Positions 21,255-34,545 of a stretch of 64,000 nucleotides of DNA are shown here, piece by piece (position 1 is the first letter of the stretch; each line of letters opens with the position of its first letter). This DNA is from Buxus sempervirens (taxonomy: Eukaryota > Streptophyta > Magnoliopsida > Buxales > Buxaceae). The stretch is from NCBI GenBank assembly GCA_947561395.2, contig OX387182.1, positions 40,851,949 through 40,915,948 of the forward strand, in the 5' to 3' direction. The position numbers and the translations under genes were made by a program. Below the pieces are notes generated by a model, which did not search any database, was not told the origin of the DNA, and saw nothing but the letters and a program-made list of their open reading frames with translations.

Positions 21255-22389
21255 TGTAAGACTTGGGAAAAATCACCGGGATGATTCCCCTCCGTCAACA
21301 CACAGGCTCAACGTAAAAATGGGAGAGTCGCCACCATTCAGATTTTGGGTGTGAATGGACACCAAAAGATTCAAAAATAATCACAAGAGTTAAAAGACAA
21401 ATTCTAGAGTAAAAATAACTCTACTTGAAAATCAAATCCAGAGATGGGTAAGGGGATTAGATTATGAACAGGGGAAGATGTTAGGTACCCCCATTCACCC
21501 ACACAAGGTGGTTGCCAAGTGTTTGTTCATGCAAAAAAGATAAGAAAGCTTGCTAAAAATCATTAAAAACCTTGAAAAAGGACAAATGTATGATATCTTC
21601 ACATGAAGATCTAAATGGATTCCAGATCCTCTTTTATGTCAATATCATTTCTGGAACATCACCAATAATGGGGTTTTATTCTAGGGATCCACCTGTTCCC
21701 CTTTCCCCTAGCTTTCTCTTCACGTTTTACGGCTAGAGAGAATTCTTGAGGTACTTGGAGGCAGGTTTAGGAATACAAGATAAAAGAAGGCCTTATTCTT
21801 CAGCAATGGAGAAGATCAGATTACTTATAGAATTGAAGACAGAAAATAAAAGGGAAAATGGACTTACTTGGATTGAGCAATCAGAGTAGCAGGGATTCCT
21901 CTCTTCACTTGGAGCTCCTTAGACTTCAAAATTTCGTGGTCATTTGCTTGAGAATCTGCTCTCTATTTATAGGCAAACCCAGGGGCATAGTTGGTCCAGA
22001 GGGATATACCAAGATCTTCCAAATTGAATTAAAAATAGGGATAATGCCAATCCATTGCCAAATAAGATAAATAAGAGAATTCGAATGGATAAATAAGAGA
22101 ATTCGCATATCCCAGAGAGATATTTGGATGCAGATAAGGCTCATAAATCAAAAAAGGATAAATTCGTACAAAAACCCCCATGCCCGTATATATACTACGG
22201 TCGCGCCCTGCCCGTATTATTAATACGGGCACGCCGTGCCCGTATATCAACTGCGGTCATGACCAAACCGTAAACAAAATACGGGCATGACCAGTTTGGC
22301 CAGAATTTACACTTTTTTGACCTGTTTCAAATCTCAATTAATATTTTCAATTATTTTCTCATTTTGTAGTGCAATTTGGGGTGTCTACA
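21255..22389 (-). mobile_element. 5' LTR of element 2 (1135 bp)
   Basis: On the minus strand it begins TGTAGACACCCC, as in element 1, and ends CTTACA by the PBS. It has a TATA box (GCCTATAAATAGAG) at about 21958-21972. A cluster of GCCCGTAT/ATACGGGC dyads lies at 22185-22290, just upstream of TATA in element sense; one is GCCCGTATTATTAATACGGGC (21 bases in all, arms GCCCGTATTA/TAATACGGGC). The sequence right of 22389 is copia integrase, which fixes the LTR edge. Confidence 0.85.
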
Positions 22390-22399
22390 CATATGGGCT

Positions 22400-23280
22400 G
22401 CGATCAAGGAGGCACGAACAACTTCCAACAAATGCCGAATTTTTCGCTTTGCAACTCCATTCTGTTGGGGTGTATTGGAACAAGTAGTTTGATGGATAGT
22501 ACCATGGGCTTGCAAAAACTATTGAAGTTCAGAACTTTGATATTCTCCACCATTGTCACTCACAAGAATTTTGACTTGTGCATTGTACTGAGTTTCAATC
22601 ATTTTATGAAACTTTTGAAATAATGAATTCACTTCACCTTTGGATTGCATTAAATACAACCAAATCATCCTTGTACAATCATCAATAAAAGTAACAAACC
22701 AACGAGATCCTCCCAAAGTTGTGACTTTAAATGGCCCACAGACATCAGAATGTATCACCATAAAAGGAAGTTGACTCAATGTTAAACTCAATGGAAATGG
22801 AGTTCGATGGTTTTTTGCCATTTCACATACATCGCAATGGAAACTAGAAACATCCACTTTTGCAAATAAACTAGGAAATAATTTCCTTAGATAGCCAAAT
22901 GAAGCATGCCCAAGATGTATATGCCATAGCCAGATTTCAGACGTCTTCTTCTCCCCCTCATAGCCACTTACTGTGAAGGCTTGTTGTAACTTGTCTGAGA
23001 TTCCTGACACCAAATCTAGGTTGTATAGCTTGCCTCGTCTAATACCACAACCAATCGTCTGCTTTGTTTGGATGTCCTTAAAAACACAACAATCAAGCCA
23101 AAAAATCACAACACAAGATAAGGCTGTGGTTATTTGAGAAACTGACAATAGGTTATATTCTAAAGATGGAACAGCCAAAACAAAAGCTAGATTCAAAGTA
23201 TCAGTGAGGGTCAAGGATCCTTCCCCAATAACTAGGGTAGTGTTACCATTGGTAGTGGAAACAATTTGCTGTGAGGAGGG
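22400..23280 (-). CDS. pol: Copia element 4 integrase (partial, fossil)
   Basis: In order: PSLEYNLLSVSQITTALSC (protease-integrase spacer), the zinc-binding HHCC region (HIHLGHASFGYLRKLFPSL, then CDVCEMAKNHR), and the DDE core (VIHSDVCGPFKVTTLGGSRW, VTFIDDCTRMIW, ILVSDNGGEYQS). It ends near 22390 in the PQQNGVAKRK-like segment, where element 2 begins. Confidence 0.85.
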
Positions 23281-23289
23281 TTTAAAAAG

Positions 23290-24345
23290 TTTTACCTATT
23301 TAGAATCAAATATCATATGATCTGTAGCACCAGAATCAATTATCCATGCACTATTAGAAACAGGTGAAGAAATATTAAAAACCTTACCACCGTTATCTGT
23401 AGTTGTTACTAACATTGAGGAGGTCTGAGTTTCAACATCTGTTTCGACATCTGTTGCAACAACAGCAGTAGTTCCAATTTTCTTCTTCTGGGCTGCACGG
23501 CTATGATCCCACCATTCTGGATATCCTACCAGTTCAAAGCATCGATCTTTGGTATGCCCAGTTTGATTGCAATGGGTACGTTTATATGTAGACTTATCAA
23601 CACCATTGGTGCACTTTGGAGGGAATTCTCTTTGACAGTCCTCCTGGTTGTGGGTTGGGCAGTTGCAGGTCACCATGGTTGAAGCTTCAGAATTTTCAAA
23701 TTTCCCAACCAGAGTTGCTTGACGTACCACCTCTCTTCGAATCAATGCATAGCATTCTTCCAAATCTGGAACTAGTTATTTGCGTAGAATCTCTCCACGA
23801 ACTTGATCAAATGTTGCATCCAATCCAGCAAGAAATATGTGCACCCTTAGTCGTTCAATAGACTTTTGGTATGCAATGATATCATCAGGATCCTTCATGA
23901 CAACTTTATCACGATGATCCAATTCTCGGAAAACTCCGGTTAACTCTCCATAATATTCTGAGAGAGACTTTCCCTTTTCTGTGGCTGTGAATGCCTTTTG
24001 ATTTAATAGGCAGTGGATAAGCGTAAATAACGCTTCATAATTTCTGGAGTCATGGACATCAATATCGATCGTTTCATTTTCTGATTTTCAACATACCATC
24101 TTTCATAGCCATCTTCAAATTCTGTAAGTGGTTTCGTCTTACAACGAATATAAGAGAGTTTCTCTCTTTTGGCAATATGCATCTCTATCAACTATGACCA
24201 AACATCATAATTTGATTCATTAAGAATAATTCCAGCATTAAAAATTCCTTCAGATTGAACAACAATAGGAACCGATCTTGTTTGAGGTGGTTCCGGCATG
24301 TTGTTGGAGGAAGAAGCCATCACGTTTGTGTTGTTAGATGTGGTG
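23290..24345 (-). CDS. gag-pro: Copia element 4 gag and protease (fossil)
   Basis: The start is near 24320 (MASSSNNMPEPPQTRSVPIV), followed by the copia gag core (LNESNYDVWS, IEMHIAKREKLSYI). A zinc-knuckle-like segment lies near 23510-23570 (CNQTGHTKDRCFELVGYPEW) and a protease motif near 23300-23345 (AWIIDSGATDHMI). The frame changes several times, so no intact product is expected. Confidence 0.8.
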
Positions 24346-24376
24346 GTCCAGCAACGAGCATAACGATCTGAACCAT

Positions 24377-24388
24377 GCTTTGATACCA
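24377..24388 (-). other. Primer-binding site of copia element 4
   Basis: The minus strand reads TGGTATCAAAGC, the standard copia site complementary to the 3' end of initiator tRNA-Met (usual form TGGTATCAGAGC), directly at the LTR edge. Confidence 0.85.
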
Positions 24389-24624
24389 TGATGAAAATAG
24401 AAGATGATGAAAATAAAAGAATTTAGATCTGAAGCAATAATCCTTGCTATATATTTCATATCTTTCAAGGGAGTATTACTTTACAATTTATAGGATCTCT
24501 CTTGACATGAATAAAGAAAGAAGATATACAATCTGGAAACATTCCAGAGAAGATCTACAGCTGTACAATCAGTTAGGAAACACTTTAAAATAGATCCTAC
24601 AATTAAGGAATTAAATCTTCAACA
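24389..24624 (-). mobile_element. 5' LTR of copia element 4 (236 bp)
   Basis: On the minus strand it starts TGTTGAAGATTTAATTCC and ends TTTTCATCA next to the PBS. A TATA-like CCTATAAATTG lies near 24487-24497. The right flank (GTATT...) is non-LTR sequence. Confidence 0.8.
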
Positions 24625-25320
24625 GTATTGTCGGATTTATTTGTTTGTTTTCAATGATTCTCTTGACTTGGAGGTCTGCTACTAAATGCCATTTTTTTTT
24701 GTAGTGAAAGACTTAACTTGGAAGGATTTTTATGCTGAAGTTGGTGTGGTGTCCCCATCTCAATTGTTAACAATGAAAAATTAAAAAAGGTAGCTGAAAA
24801 CTGCTCATATTTTTGTTGGGGGGGGGGGGGGGGGGGACCTAAAATAATGCACCATGCAAAGGGCCACAAATGCCACCTTGTATTGTCTAATTTATTTGCT
24901 TTCAATGATTCTCTTGACTTGTATGCACCCTAAAAAAAGTCTTTTTATAGCGGCATTTCGAAAGTGCCCTTATAATATGAGAAAATGCCACTATAACATA
25001 AAACGGCATTTTGTTAAAATGCCATTTCATGTGGTGTTGCATTATGTTATAGCGACAACTTATAACAACACTTTAGAATATGCCGCTATAAAGAGACTTT
25101 TCGCGGCATTTAAAAATGCCATTATAATGTGAGCTATTATGGCAGTTTTTTTAAAGTGCCATTATAAAGTTTTCCACATACACCGCATTTTAGAGCATTT
25201 CAATGTGTTGTTAGAACATTACTATTAATTACAACAGTTATTTTATAAAATACTATCACTTGAAGGCTTTAGCGATGGTCACCAAGTGTCGCTAAAAGAA
25301 TATTAATTTAAAATAAATAA
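24625..25320. mobile_element. Possible CACTA-type DNA transposon remnant with subterminal repeats
   Basis: A minus-strand CACTACAAAAAAAAATGGCA at about 24690-24707 resembles a CACTA-superfamily terminal repeat. From 24930 to 25290 there are many opposed copies of 'tagcggcattt' and 'aaatgccgctata', a usual style for subterminal regions. A ~45-base phrase (CAATGATTCTCTTGACTTG) is present twice, at 24650 and 24902, flanking the first motif and a 19-base G run (24818-24836). I see no transposase and no clean target duplication, so the element type is tentative. Confidence 0.4.
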
Positions 25321-26859
25321 TATATAACCCCAAAACAATGTATAAACATGCATGCATGTTCAAGGACCTCGGACAGTCAGGTAAATGAAGCTTGTGAATC
25401 CAATTTCATGTTTTGTGTACATGGCTGAACATGCGGTTTCACACTAATACTTTGGATGCATATTAGAAATCTAGACATTCTCATAATGAAGTTAACATTA
25501 ATCTAGTCATCCTCATAATGAAGTTAACTTTATACAAGAATTCAGAGGAACCAAATGCTCTTTTCATATAGACTAGAAAACCTACATAGACCCCCAACCT
25601 GAGATAATGCTAATTTCTTGCCAAAAAACAGTAAGTAAAAACATGCGGTTTCATACTAACTTCAATAATGGTGCAACCAGTGAGACCATAGTAATCAAGA
25701 AAACGTCTTTGACTTGCCAGAACAAAGCAAATTCTCACAACATTTAAAATTTACATAAAGGATCGATGCGTGCTGTTCGTCAAATGCGAGAGACCGAAAG
25801 ATCATTTCATAAAGACGAACATAAAACGAAAAATAAATATAAATCTTTAAAACGAAATGTGTAGAACTCTTCATTTATGGAACTTGTGTAAACTTTAAAA
25901 TGAAAAACAAACATAAATCTACAGGTATGAGAAGCTGTCCATTTGAATTCATATTGTTGGTTAAATTTCAGAATGTGAAGCTATTTATGATCTGGACTTA
26001 TTTGAATTTATCACACTCGGGATCTAAGTTGAAGGCATTTCATTATATTGGTTTTTTCTTCAATAATTGCAAAAGAACAAGTAACAGACCAATTAAGTAT
26101 GATGAAACAAAACCTAGATTGAGAATCAAAAACAAGAAACGATCATTACTGTTTACCTGTGTAATCTTTGAATATGTAGCCCAGATGAACACATAGGTGC
26201 CAATTAAGTTTAACCTAGCCTTGTACTTGCAACCCATGATTGGACAACACAAGAAACCCACAAAAAATCTTGTTTAGGAAAATTGTCTGTATTCTCACTA
26301 TCCTCTGTTTTTCCAAGAACAAAATTAGATATACTTATCACGCAGGGGCTCTATCTCTTCTTCTTTTCCACTATATATCCATCACGATCGAAGAACTTCA
26401 AAATTTAATCATTCGCCTGGTCCCCAAAAATTCTGAAAGCGTTTGGGTGGTGCATGGTCTCAGCCTCTAGAACTCTGCCAATACTTTGATTGCCTTAGAA
26501 ACTTCAGCAAGTCAATCTGAAATCATAGCCAAACCATTTTAAGTCTAAGACAACCCATAGAAATGATGCACACAGAAGGAAATTAATGTGAATATAAGGG
26601 TTGCTATCCTTTAAGTGAAAGGCCCAAACTGATCAAGTAGAGCATAGTTGCGTAAGAACCAAAGAGGGAAATAAAAGAAGAAATATAATTAACATTAGGG
26701 ATTAATTAATGTTGCCAGAAAATTAAGAAACAAAAAAGTGGTCTCTATAGAGTTTCCTAAACCTTCCAGTATTCAGCGGGTCATCAATTCTAGATGAACT
26801 TTTTGCAGAAAATTATTGGCTTTTAGCAATGCATCTACAATCATTATAGACACTGTTCT
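25321..26859. other. AT-rich intergenic DNA, nothing recognised
   Basis: Short open frames on both strands show no domain I recognise. There is a ~35-base repeated phrase ('ctagtcatcctcataatgaagttaac') near 25470-25530. No exon of the GT47 gene seen further right was found here. Confidence 0.5.
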
Positions 26860-28035
<1,176 letters not shown>

Positions 28036-28944
28036 TGAGCTACTTACTCAAGAAAAGCTCATTCAGCTGAAGATTTTCAATCAATCCAAATGCATTTTTT
28101 GATTGAAGAAATTATTATTGTTATACTTTGATTATTAGGCTCCCCAAATGTGATGCACGAGATAGTGCGTCAACTTCAAGAACTCTCCTAATTCAAATAT
28201 AACTCAAAATCTAATTGAACCAGTCATACTTTAACACAATATCAATATATATATATATATATATATTGTACTTACCTCTTGCTACTCTATTTCAAAGGTT
28301 TGGTTGCCGTGGGAGAAGCTTTGAACTCTCCCAAGGACCAGAAGGGATGCTTTCCCCATGTGCTGCTCGAGTCCTGCAAAGTTGCAATTCTATTTTTTTT
28401 TCTCTCTCTCATTTTCATTGGGTGAATAAATAAGCAAATGAAATTAAATAGAACTTAAACATATACAATGAGAGCTGTAGCACAGCCATAGAGTTTACCA
28501 AAAAGTACAGGCCTTAAGAACTGGGGTGGAACTGAATATCAATAACATGAAAAGCTAATAAGAGCATAGCTCGCCAAATGAGCTTACCTGGTTTGACTCA
28601 CGATTGAAAATTGAAATCTTGACTATGGTAATCTTCTAGAGTAACGGCATGCTCTGTTAAAAGAATATGTGAAGGAGAGAGTGACTTGTGAACATGCTCT
28701 AGAAAGGTTTGTTTTGTTCAATACTCACAAAAACTTGAAAGAAAAAAAAAAAAAAAAAAAAAGGAAACCTCATTTCTGGTATGATCATGCCAAATAGATC
28801 GTACCAGATATGCTTGCACCATAAATTTTTGTGCTTTACATCATACATGTGTATTTTAATTTCTCATTGTTATATATTTGTTTGTGCGTATAATACATGT
28901 GTTGTTACTATAGCACCCCAATTTCTTTTTTTCCATCTCTGCGG

Positions 28945-29055
28945 ATAGCATTATTTTTGTCTTCAAGTGATGCCATACAACCGGGCTGGCTTGATTCATT
29001 TCTAAAAAGCATCAGTCCAGGGCAAATCATTGAAATTCGTGCAAACCTTGGAAAG
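28945..29055 (+). pseudogene. GT47 exostosin-family glycosyltransferase, exon of gene copy 1
   Basis: Thirty-seven codons read IALFLSSSDAIQPGWLDSFL followed by KSISPGQIIEIRANLGK, matching the C-terminal part of plant exostosin (GT47) proteins of the type often annotated ARAD-like arabinosyltransferase. These are Golgi type II membrane enzymes acting on cell-wall glycans. The 3' boundary AAG|GTTTTT is a normal donor. The base pair before the exon is GG where AG is expected, in an otherwise good acceptor context (polypyrimidine then CTGCGG), so the exon may not be spliced in. Exons that should precede it are absent from the preceding kilobases. Host pseudogene or badly damaged copy; subgroup uncertain. 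Confidence 0.75.
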
Positions 29056-29557
29056 GTTTTTGACCACTGAACAGAAACTATCCTCTTGGCTATGGTTTGA
29101 TTAATTTTTTGGGAGCTATTGTTCTTCATTTCGTGTATTTTTAAACGATGTATAGTGCATTTACTAAAGTTGAGAAATATATACCATAAAGGTATGCAGT
29201 TATTGCCTGTGCCCTGAGCTGAAAACTATTGGTTTGGAGAAGCCATTTCATTGCTATTGTGATTAACAGTAGCTTGAAACCTTTTTTCCCGGAAAAAGGA
29301 AATGTTGGATTACAATTAGTGAAGTAAGAAAAAGTTCTTACCATGAGGGTCAGTAGCACTAATTGTATAGAACTATTAATCTGTTGTGGCATCACTTAAC
29401 TGTTCATCTGGTATTTAATTCTCCATTTAACCATTTGCCTTTTTGGATCCTAATGAGTTACTGTTGGAATTTTGTTGAGATTGTTGATGATATGTTTTGC
29501 TTATTGATAACTTATTTCTTTGTGTGGACTAATTGAATTGGTTTTTCAAATTTTCAG
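29056..29557 (+). other. Intron of GT47 gene copy 1
   Basis: It lies between AAG|GT at 29055/29056 and TTTTCAG|TAC at 29557/29558. The T-rich end and the good match of both neighbouring exons to one protein family support it. No other feature is inside it. Confidence 0.65.
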
Positions 29558-29614
29558 TACTCAAGGTACTTCCTATATTCCACTCCGGCTCAACCTCTGG
29601 GCCCGGAGGACTTC
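29558..29614 (+). pseudogene. GT47 gene copy 1, next exon, cut by copia element 5
   Basis: Nineteen codons, YSRYFLYSTPAQPLGPEDF, continue the protein in frame from the previous exon; the family motif here is usually KYSRHFLYSSPAQPLGPEDL. The exon is interrupted at 29615 by the LTR of copia element 5. After that element, at 34547, the sequence reads ITWRMVSD, which fits the family continuation (LVWRMMAGK). The copy is therefore split by a retrotransposon of almost 5 kb within coding sequence. Confidence 0.75.
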
Positions 29615-29834
29615 TGTTAGCTAGAAAGATCTGTGTATTAGCTGGCGAGATTTATGTTCATTCCAAGATTGTAGGGAAGCTTATTTGTTTCCTTGTACAG
29701 ATATTGTCTTACCTAGAATAGGAGTCTAGGTCTTCTGGTTTTCTTGTATATATACTTCCTGTAAAGTTCAGTACAGATATGAAAAATATTCACAGAACAG
29801 AAACGTTCTTTTGTATTCTTTGCCATGTTCAACA
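29615..29834 (+). repeat. 5' LTR of copia element 5 (220 bp)
   Basis: It begins TGTTAGCTAG and ends TTCAACA. A TATA-like TTGTATATATACTTC lies near 29741-29756. The PBS TGGTATCGGAGC follows directly at 29835-29846 (initiator tRNA-Met type, one base different from the usual form). Confidence 0.9.
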
Positions 29835-29937
29835 TGGTATCGGAGCATGTCTTATTCAAAAGCTTTTTTTTTTCTTTTGCTTCCTCTTGCACTCTTCTTG
29901 AACCGAACCATGTATTCCTAAACTTTTCGAAATTGCA

Positions 29938-30650
29938 ATGGCAGAACAAGAACGAAATCCTATTGTTCCAGCCACACTAAACAACCCGATTATTATTCAA
30001 CAGGAAAATTTTGGCTTTCCTATCAGTATTATCCTAGATGAAACAAATTATTCTTTATGGTCACAGTTGATGGAGATGTGCATTGGAGCCCGCAACAAGG
30101 TTGGGTATCTTACTGGAGCAGCGGCGAAACCTGCACCCAACGATCCAAACTATGATATATGGATTACCGAAAATCATAAAGTGAAGAGCTGGCTCATCGA
30201 ATCAATGAGCCCCCACTTGATGTAGAGGTTTATTCATCTTGCTACAGCAAAAGAGATATGGGAGGCAGTGTTGAGGGCCTTCTATGATGGATCTGATGAA
30301 ACACGATTGTTTGAGCTAAATCAAAAGTCCTTTTCAACCACTCAGAATGGTAGGCCTTTATCTACATATTATAATGAACTTGTTGCAATCTTCCAGGAAA
30401 TCGATCATCGAAACACATCCCAAGATGAATCTGTCGAAGGGATTGTACAACTTCATTCGGCAATGATGAGGTTGCGAGTTCATATTTTCTTGAGCAGTCT
30501 TGATTCTGAATATGATCAGATCCAAGGAGAAATTCTTCGAAAAGACCCAAAACTGGACCTGGAGGGAGCCTACGCATGTGTGAGAAGAGAGTCACAACAG
30601 CGACAAGTCATGGGAGCATCTAGGCTGGTTTCTTAAAATACAGCCATGAT
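29938..30650 (+). CDS. gag: Copia element 5 gag (fossil)
   Basis: It starts MAEQERNPIVPATLNNPI, then the copia gag core (ILDETNYSLWSQLMEMCIGA, ITENHKVKSWLIESMSP, LFELNQKSFSTTQNGRPLST, YDQIQGEILR). A zinc-knuckle-like segment (CTHCGESGQSKQHCYELIGY) follows near 30735-30795. Broken. Confidence 0.85.
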
Positions 30651-30734
30651 AGCTAACCGAAGCTAGTGAGGGGCAGGTTCAAATTCTGCAAAAGGAAAAA
30701 TTAACCAAGGATCAGGAAAGTCAAACAATTATGT

Positions 30735-33700
30735 TTGCACTCACTGTGGTGAATCTGGCCAGTCAAAGCAGCATTGCTATGAGCTTATTGGATATCCCGA
30801 ATGGTGGGAGTTTTTGAAGAAACCAAGGAAGAACATTACTGGGAAAGCAGCAATGGCCATATTAGATGAAGGTCTTCCAATTCAGGAGGAAACTCCGATG
30901 CCTACTGCCAATGTAACTCATCCAGGTAGTATTGGTAAGGCTAGCATTCTTTTTGCTATTACTAAGGATAATACTTGGATTATTGATACCAGTGCATCCG
31001 ATCATATGATTAGAGACACTAGAAAATTGTAAAATCTTCGCACATATTCTCAACAGGTCATATCCACAGCAAATGGTGGTAACTCTCCTATTACAGGGGA
31101 GGGATCCATTGTCCTATCTAATGCCATAACTCTTGATACAGCTTTGGTTGTTCCTAGCCTTGAATATAATTTGTTGTCTGTAAGTCAAATTACCTCAACA
31201 TTAAATTGTACTGTTACTTTTTGGCCCTCTTTTTGTGTTTTTCAGGATATTCTAACCCGGAGGACTCTTGGTTGTGGTGTTAAACGGGGCAAACTCTACT
31301 ACTTAGAATTGGCAGCAACTGGCGAACGGAAGTACAGCAAGACTTGTTTGGTGACAAAGGGTGATAGGGCAGTAGCTGATTTGTGGCTTTGGCATAGGAG
31401 GCTAGGGCATCTTTCCTTTGGTTATCTTAAGAAATTGAAACCGAGTTTGTTTATAGGATTGAATGTTTCAGATTTACAGTGTGACATTTGTGAATTGGAA
31501 AAGAGCCATCGTAAACCTTATTTATCTACTTTCAATAAATGCTCTGCACCCTTTATGGTTATTCACAGTGATATTTTGGGGCCAACTATAGTCCCGTCTA
31601 TATCTAAAGCCCGTTATTTAATCACCTTTATTGATGAGTGTACTCAGATGACTTGGGTATCCTTCCTTCGTAAGAAAAGTGATGCTAGTACTGCTTTTCA
31701 GGAATTTTACAATATGGTGAAAAACCAATTTCAGAAACAGATTCATGTATGGCAATTAGATAATGCCATGGAGTTTCTTGAGAACCTACTTGGTGATTTT
31801 CTTCGACAACAAGGAATCAGGCATCATACTTCTTGCACTTACACACCTTAATAAAATGGACTTGCAGAGAGGAAAAATAGACAGATCATGGAGGTGGTAC
31901 GTGCATCTATCTTTGGAATGAATATGCTCCGATTCTATTGGGGAGAGGCTCTCAAATCTGCTGCTTATATTATTAATAGAGTGCCTTCTCGAGTTATTGA
32001 TTTCCAAACCCCACACCAAAAATTACAAACCTTTTTTGACATACCCCATCAACCGAACTTAGAACCCAGAACCTTTGGTTGTACCGTATATGTTCACATA
32101 CCCAAAGTCCTGCACAGCAAACTTGATGTATGTGCCACACGTTGTGTATTCGTTGGTTATTCTAACTTTCAGAAAGGGTACAGGTGCTATGATCCTAAAA
32201 CTCATAAACTCCATGTTTCTCTTGATGTCTCCTTTCGTGAAACTAAACCCTATTACTCAGCGGGAGACTTTAGCTCTCCTCTTCAGGGGGAGAATGTGTA
32301 TGAAGACGGTGAGCTTTGCAATACTGGTTTTGATAAAGGTGAGGGTAATGGTATTTTTATGGAGCTGGAGGCATTGGAGAAAAGGATGAGTAGCAACGAG
32401 CATAATTATACCCCGCTCACTAATACTCAAAATGAAAGTAGCAGCCTGTCTTTGGACAATGAACTTCATGAGAATTGTGATGGTGACACAGAAGTTGCAA
32501 GCCTCGATGGAGATGGAGAAGAAGCTGAGATGATTGAATTGCCAAGACCATCAACTGAAGAGTCTTTCTCCCAGAATATCTTGGATAATTCCACCACTGA
32601 GTATCCATGCCAAACTACTCCCAGGATTTCCCAAAGACCTAATAAAGGTGTTCCAAAGAAACAATATGAGCCTGACCTCAAAACTAATGTGAAGTATCCT
32701 ATTAATAACTATGTCTCTACTCATAGACTTTCGGAATCTTATGCACTAACCATTAATCAATTGTCCAAAGTGTCTATTCCTAGTAATGTGCAGGATGCAT
32801 TAGCAGATCTAAGGTGGAAAAAGGCTATGAATGAAGAGATGGAAGCCTTGCAGAAGAATTCCACTTGGGAGATTGTTCCGTTACTAGAAGGGAAAAAGGC
32901 GATTGGCTGTAGATGGGTGTACACTATTAAACTTAAAGCGGATGGAAGCATTGATAGATATAAGGCAAGACTCTTGGCCAAGGGGTATACCCAGAAATAT
33001 GGTGTTGACTATCAAGAGACCTTTGCACCAGTAGCCAAGCCCAACACCATCCGTATTCTCATATCCATTGCTGCAAATAGAGATTGGCCTCTACAAAAAT
33101 TTGACATAAAGAATGCCTTCTTGAATGGTGATCTAGAGGAAGAGGTGTACATGGAACTTCCACCTGTGATAAGACGAGTTTCCAAGCATGAAGGTGAAGT
33201 GTGCAAACTAAAGAAATCTCTGTCTGGTTTGAAGCTGTCTCCTCGGGCTTGGTTTGGGAGATTTACTTCGGTAATGAAAGCAACTGGCTACCAGCAGAGC
33301 AATGCGGATCATACCTTCTTTGTAAAACATAAGGGAGAAAAGGTAACGGCGTTGATTGTGTATGTAGATGACATGATTTTAATAGGTGATGATCTTGAAG
33401 AAATGAGGACACTGCGAGAAAACTTGTTTGCAGAATTTGAAATGAAGGATTTGGGACAACTAAGGTACTTTCTTGGCATTGAGGCAGCAAGGTCCAAACA
33501 ACGAATTTCCCTTTCACAATGCAAATATGTTCTGGATCTACTAAGTGAGACTGGGATGCTAGCTTGCAAACCTGTTGAAACACCAATAGAAATGAATCAT
33601 CGACTTGGGATCTTCGCAGATCAAGTCCCTACAGATATGGGTCGATATCAAAGGCTGGTGGGTAAGCTAATTTACCTAACTCATACTAGACCGGATATAA

Positions 33701-34316
33701 CATATGCTGTAGGTGTTGTGAGCCAATTCATGCATGCACCAAGTGAGGAGCATATGGACGCAGTCTACAGGATCTTGAGGTATCTTAAAGGTGCGCCTGG
33801 CAAGGGTTTATTGTACCTGAAGAATGGTGTCTCAAATATTGAAGGCTATACGGATGCAAATTGGGCAGGAGATCAAACAACAAGGAGGTCTACGTCTGGT
33901 TATCTGACTTTTGTGGAAGGGAATCTGGTTACTTGGAAAAGTAAGAAACAGAAAGTTGTAGCACGATCTAGTGCAAAAGCAGAATTTCGAGGAATGGCTC
34001 AGGGACTATGTGAGTTGTTATGGATCAAGAGTATTTTGAAGGATTTAGGGGTCAAGTATACTGATCCTATCAACTTATACTGTGATAACAAGGCGGCAAT
34101 TCAAATTGCACATAACCCTGTTTAGCATGATCGAACTAAGCATGTTGAAGTGGATCGTCATTTTATCAAATAGAAGCTAGATCAAGGGATTATATGTTTT
34201 CCATTTGTTAAATCTGCAAGTCAACTTGCTGATGTCCTCACCAAGGCAGTATCAGGGAAGGAATTTCACAGTGTAATTGGCAAGTTGGGCATGATAAATA
34301 TCTATGCACCAACTTG
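30735..34316 (+). CDS. pol: Copia element 5 pol: protease, integrase, RT, RNase H (fossil)
   Basis: Domains in order: protease near 30975 (WIIDTSASDHMI); integrase HHCC near 31385-31510 (LWHRRLGHLSFGYLKKLKPS, CDICELEKSHR) and catalytic core to about 31990 (VIHSDILGPTIVPS, TFIDECTQMTW). A long acidic linker runs about 32280-32660. RT spans about 32800-33600 (WKKAMNEEMEALQKNSTWEI, KARLLAKGYTQKYGVDYQET, YVDDMILIGDD), and RNase H about 33660-34300 (LVGKLIYLTHTRPDITYAVG, YTDANWAGDQTTRRSTSGYL). The order integrase before RT is diagnostic for Ty1/copia. The largest open stretch is 31888-34125. Fossil with several breaks. Confidence 0.9.
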
Positions 34317-34324
34317 AGGGGGAG

Positions 34325-34545
34325 TGTTAGCTAGCAAGATCGGTGCATTAGCTGGAGAGATTTGTGTTGACTCCAAGATTGTAGGGAAGCTTATTTGTTT
34401 CCTTGTACAGATTATTGTCTTACCTAGAATAGGAGTCTAGGTCTTCTGGTTTTCTTGTATATATACTTCCTGTAAAGGTCAGTACAAATATGAAAAATAT
34501 TCACAGAACAGAAATGTTCTTTTGTATTCTTCACCATGTTCAACA
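34325..34545 (+). repeat. 3' LTR of copia element 5 (221 bp), with polypurine tract just before
   Basis: TGTTAGCTAG ... TTCAACA, preceded by the purine tract GAGGGGGAG (34316-34324), the usual plus-strand primer site. Confidence 0.9.

Larger units (their letters stand above)
14038..22389 (-). mobile_element. Gypsy element 2, Tat-like, 5' half only in window
   Basis: It has the same layout as element 1: LTR (21255-22389), PBS, long leader with two tandem arrays, then gag and protease up to 14038, where element 1 is inserted. The remaining pol lies beyond element 1, outside the window. Protein similarity to element 1 is high in gag and protease, but the leader arrays and LTR differ, so it is a related but separate family. 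It is inserted in the integrase region of copia element 4. The visible coding part has several breaks. Confidence 0.85.
22390..24624 (-). mobile_element. Copia element 4, 5' part (Ty1/copia), interrupted by element 2
   Basis: Minus-strand order from the right: short LTR (24389-24624), PBS, gag, zinc knuckle, protease, integrase up to 22390, where element 2 is inserted. RT, RNase H and the 3' LTR are not in the window. The sequence is close to copia element 5 (same NLLSVSQITT motif, same gag type), so the two belong to related subfamilies. Several breaks are present. Being the host of element 2, it is the oldest layer in the left nest. Confidence 0.85.
29615..34545 (+). mobile_element. Copia element 5, both LTRs present
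   Basis: 5' LTR 29615-29834, PBS, gag, protease, integrase, reverse transcriptase, RNase H, polypurine tract, and 3' LTR 34325-34545, all on the plus strand. By hand count the two LTRs differ at about 12-13 of 220 positions (5-6 %), pointing to an age of perhaps a few million years under usual plant rates. The coding part has about five breaks. It is inserted in an exon of the GT47 gene copy. I do not see an exact 5-bp target duplication (left flank ACTTC, right flank GATCA). Confidence 0.9.
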
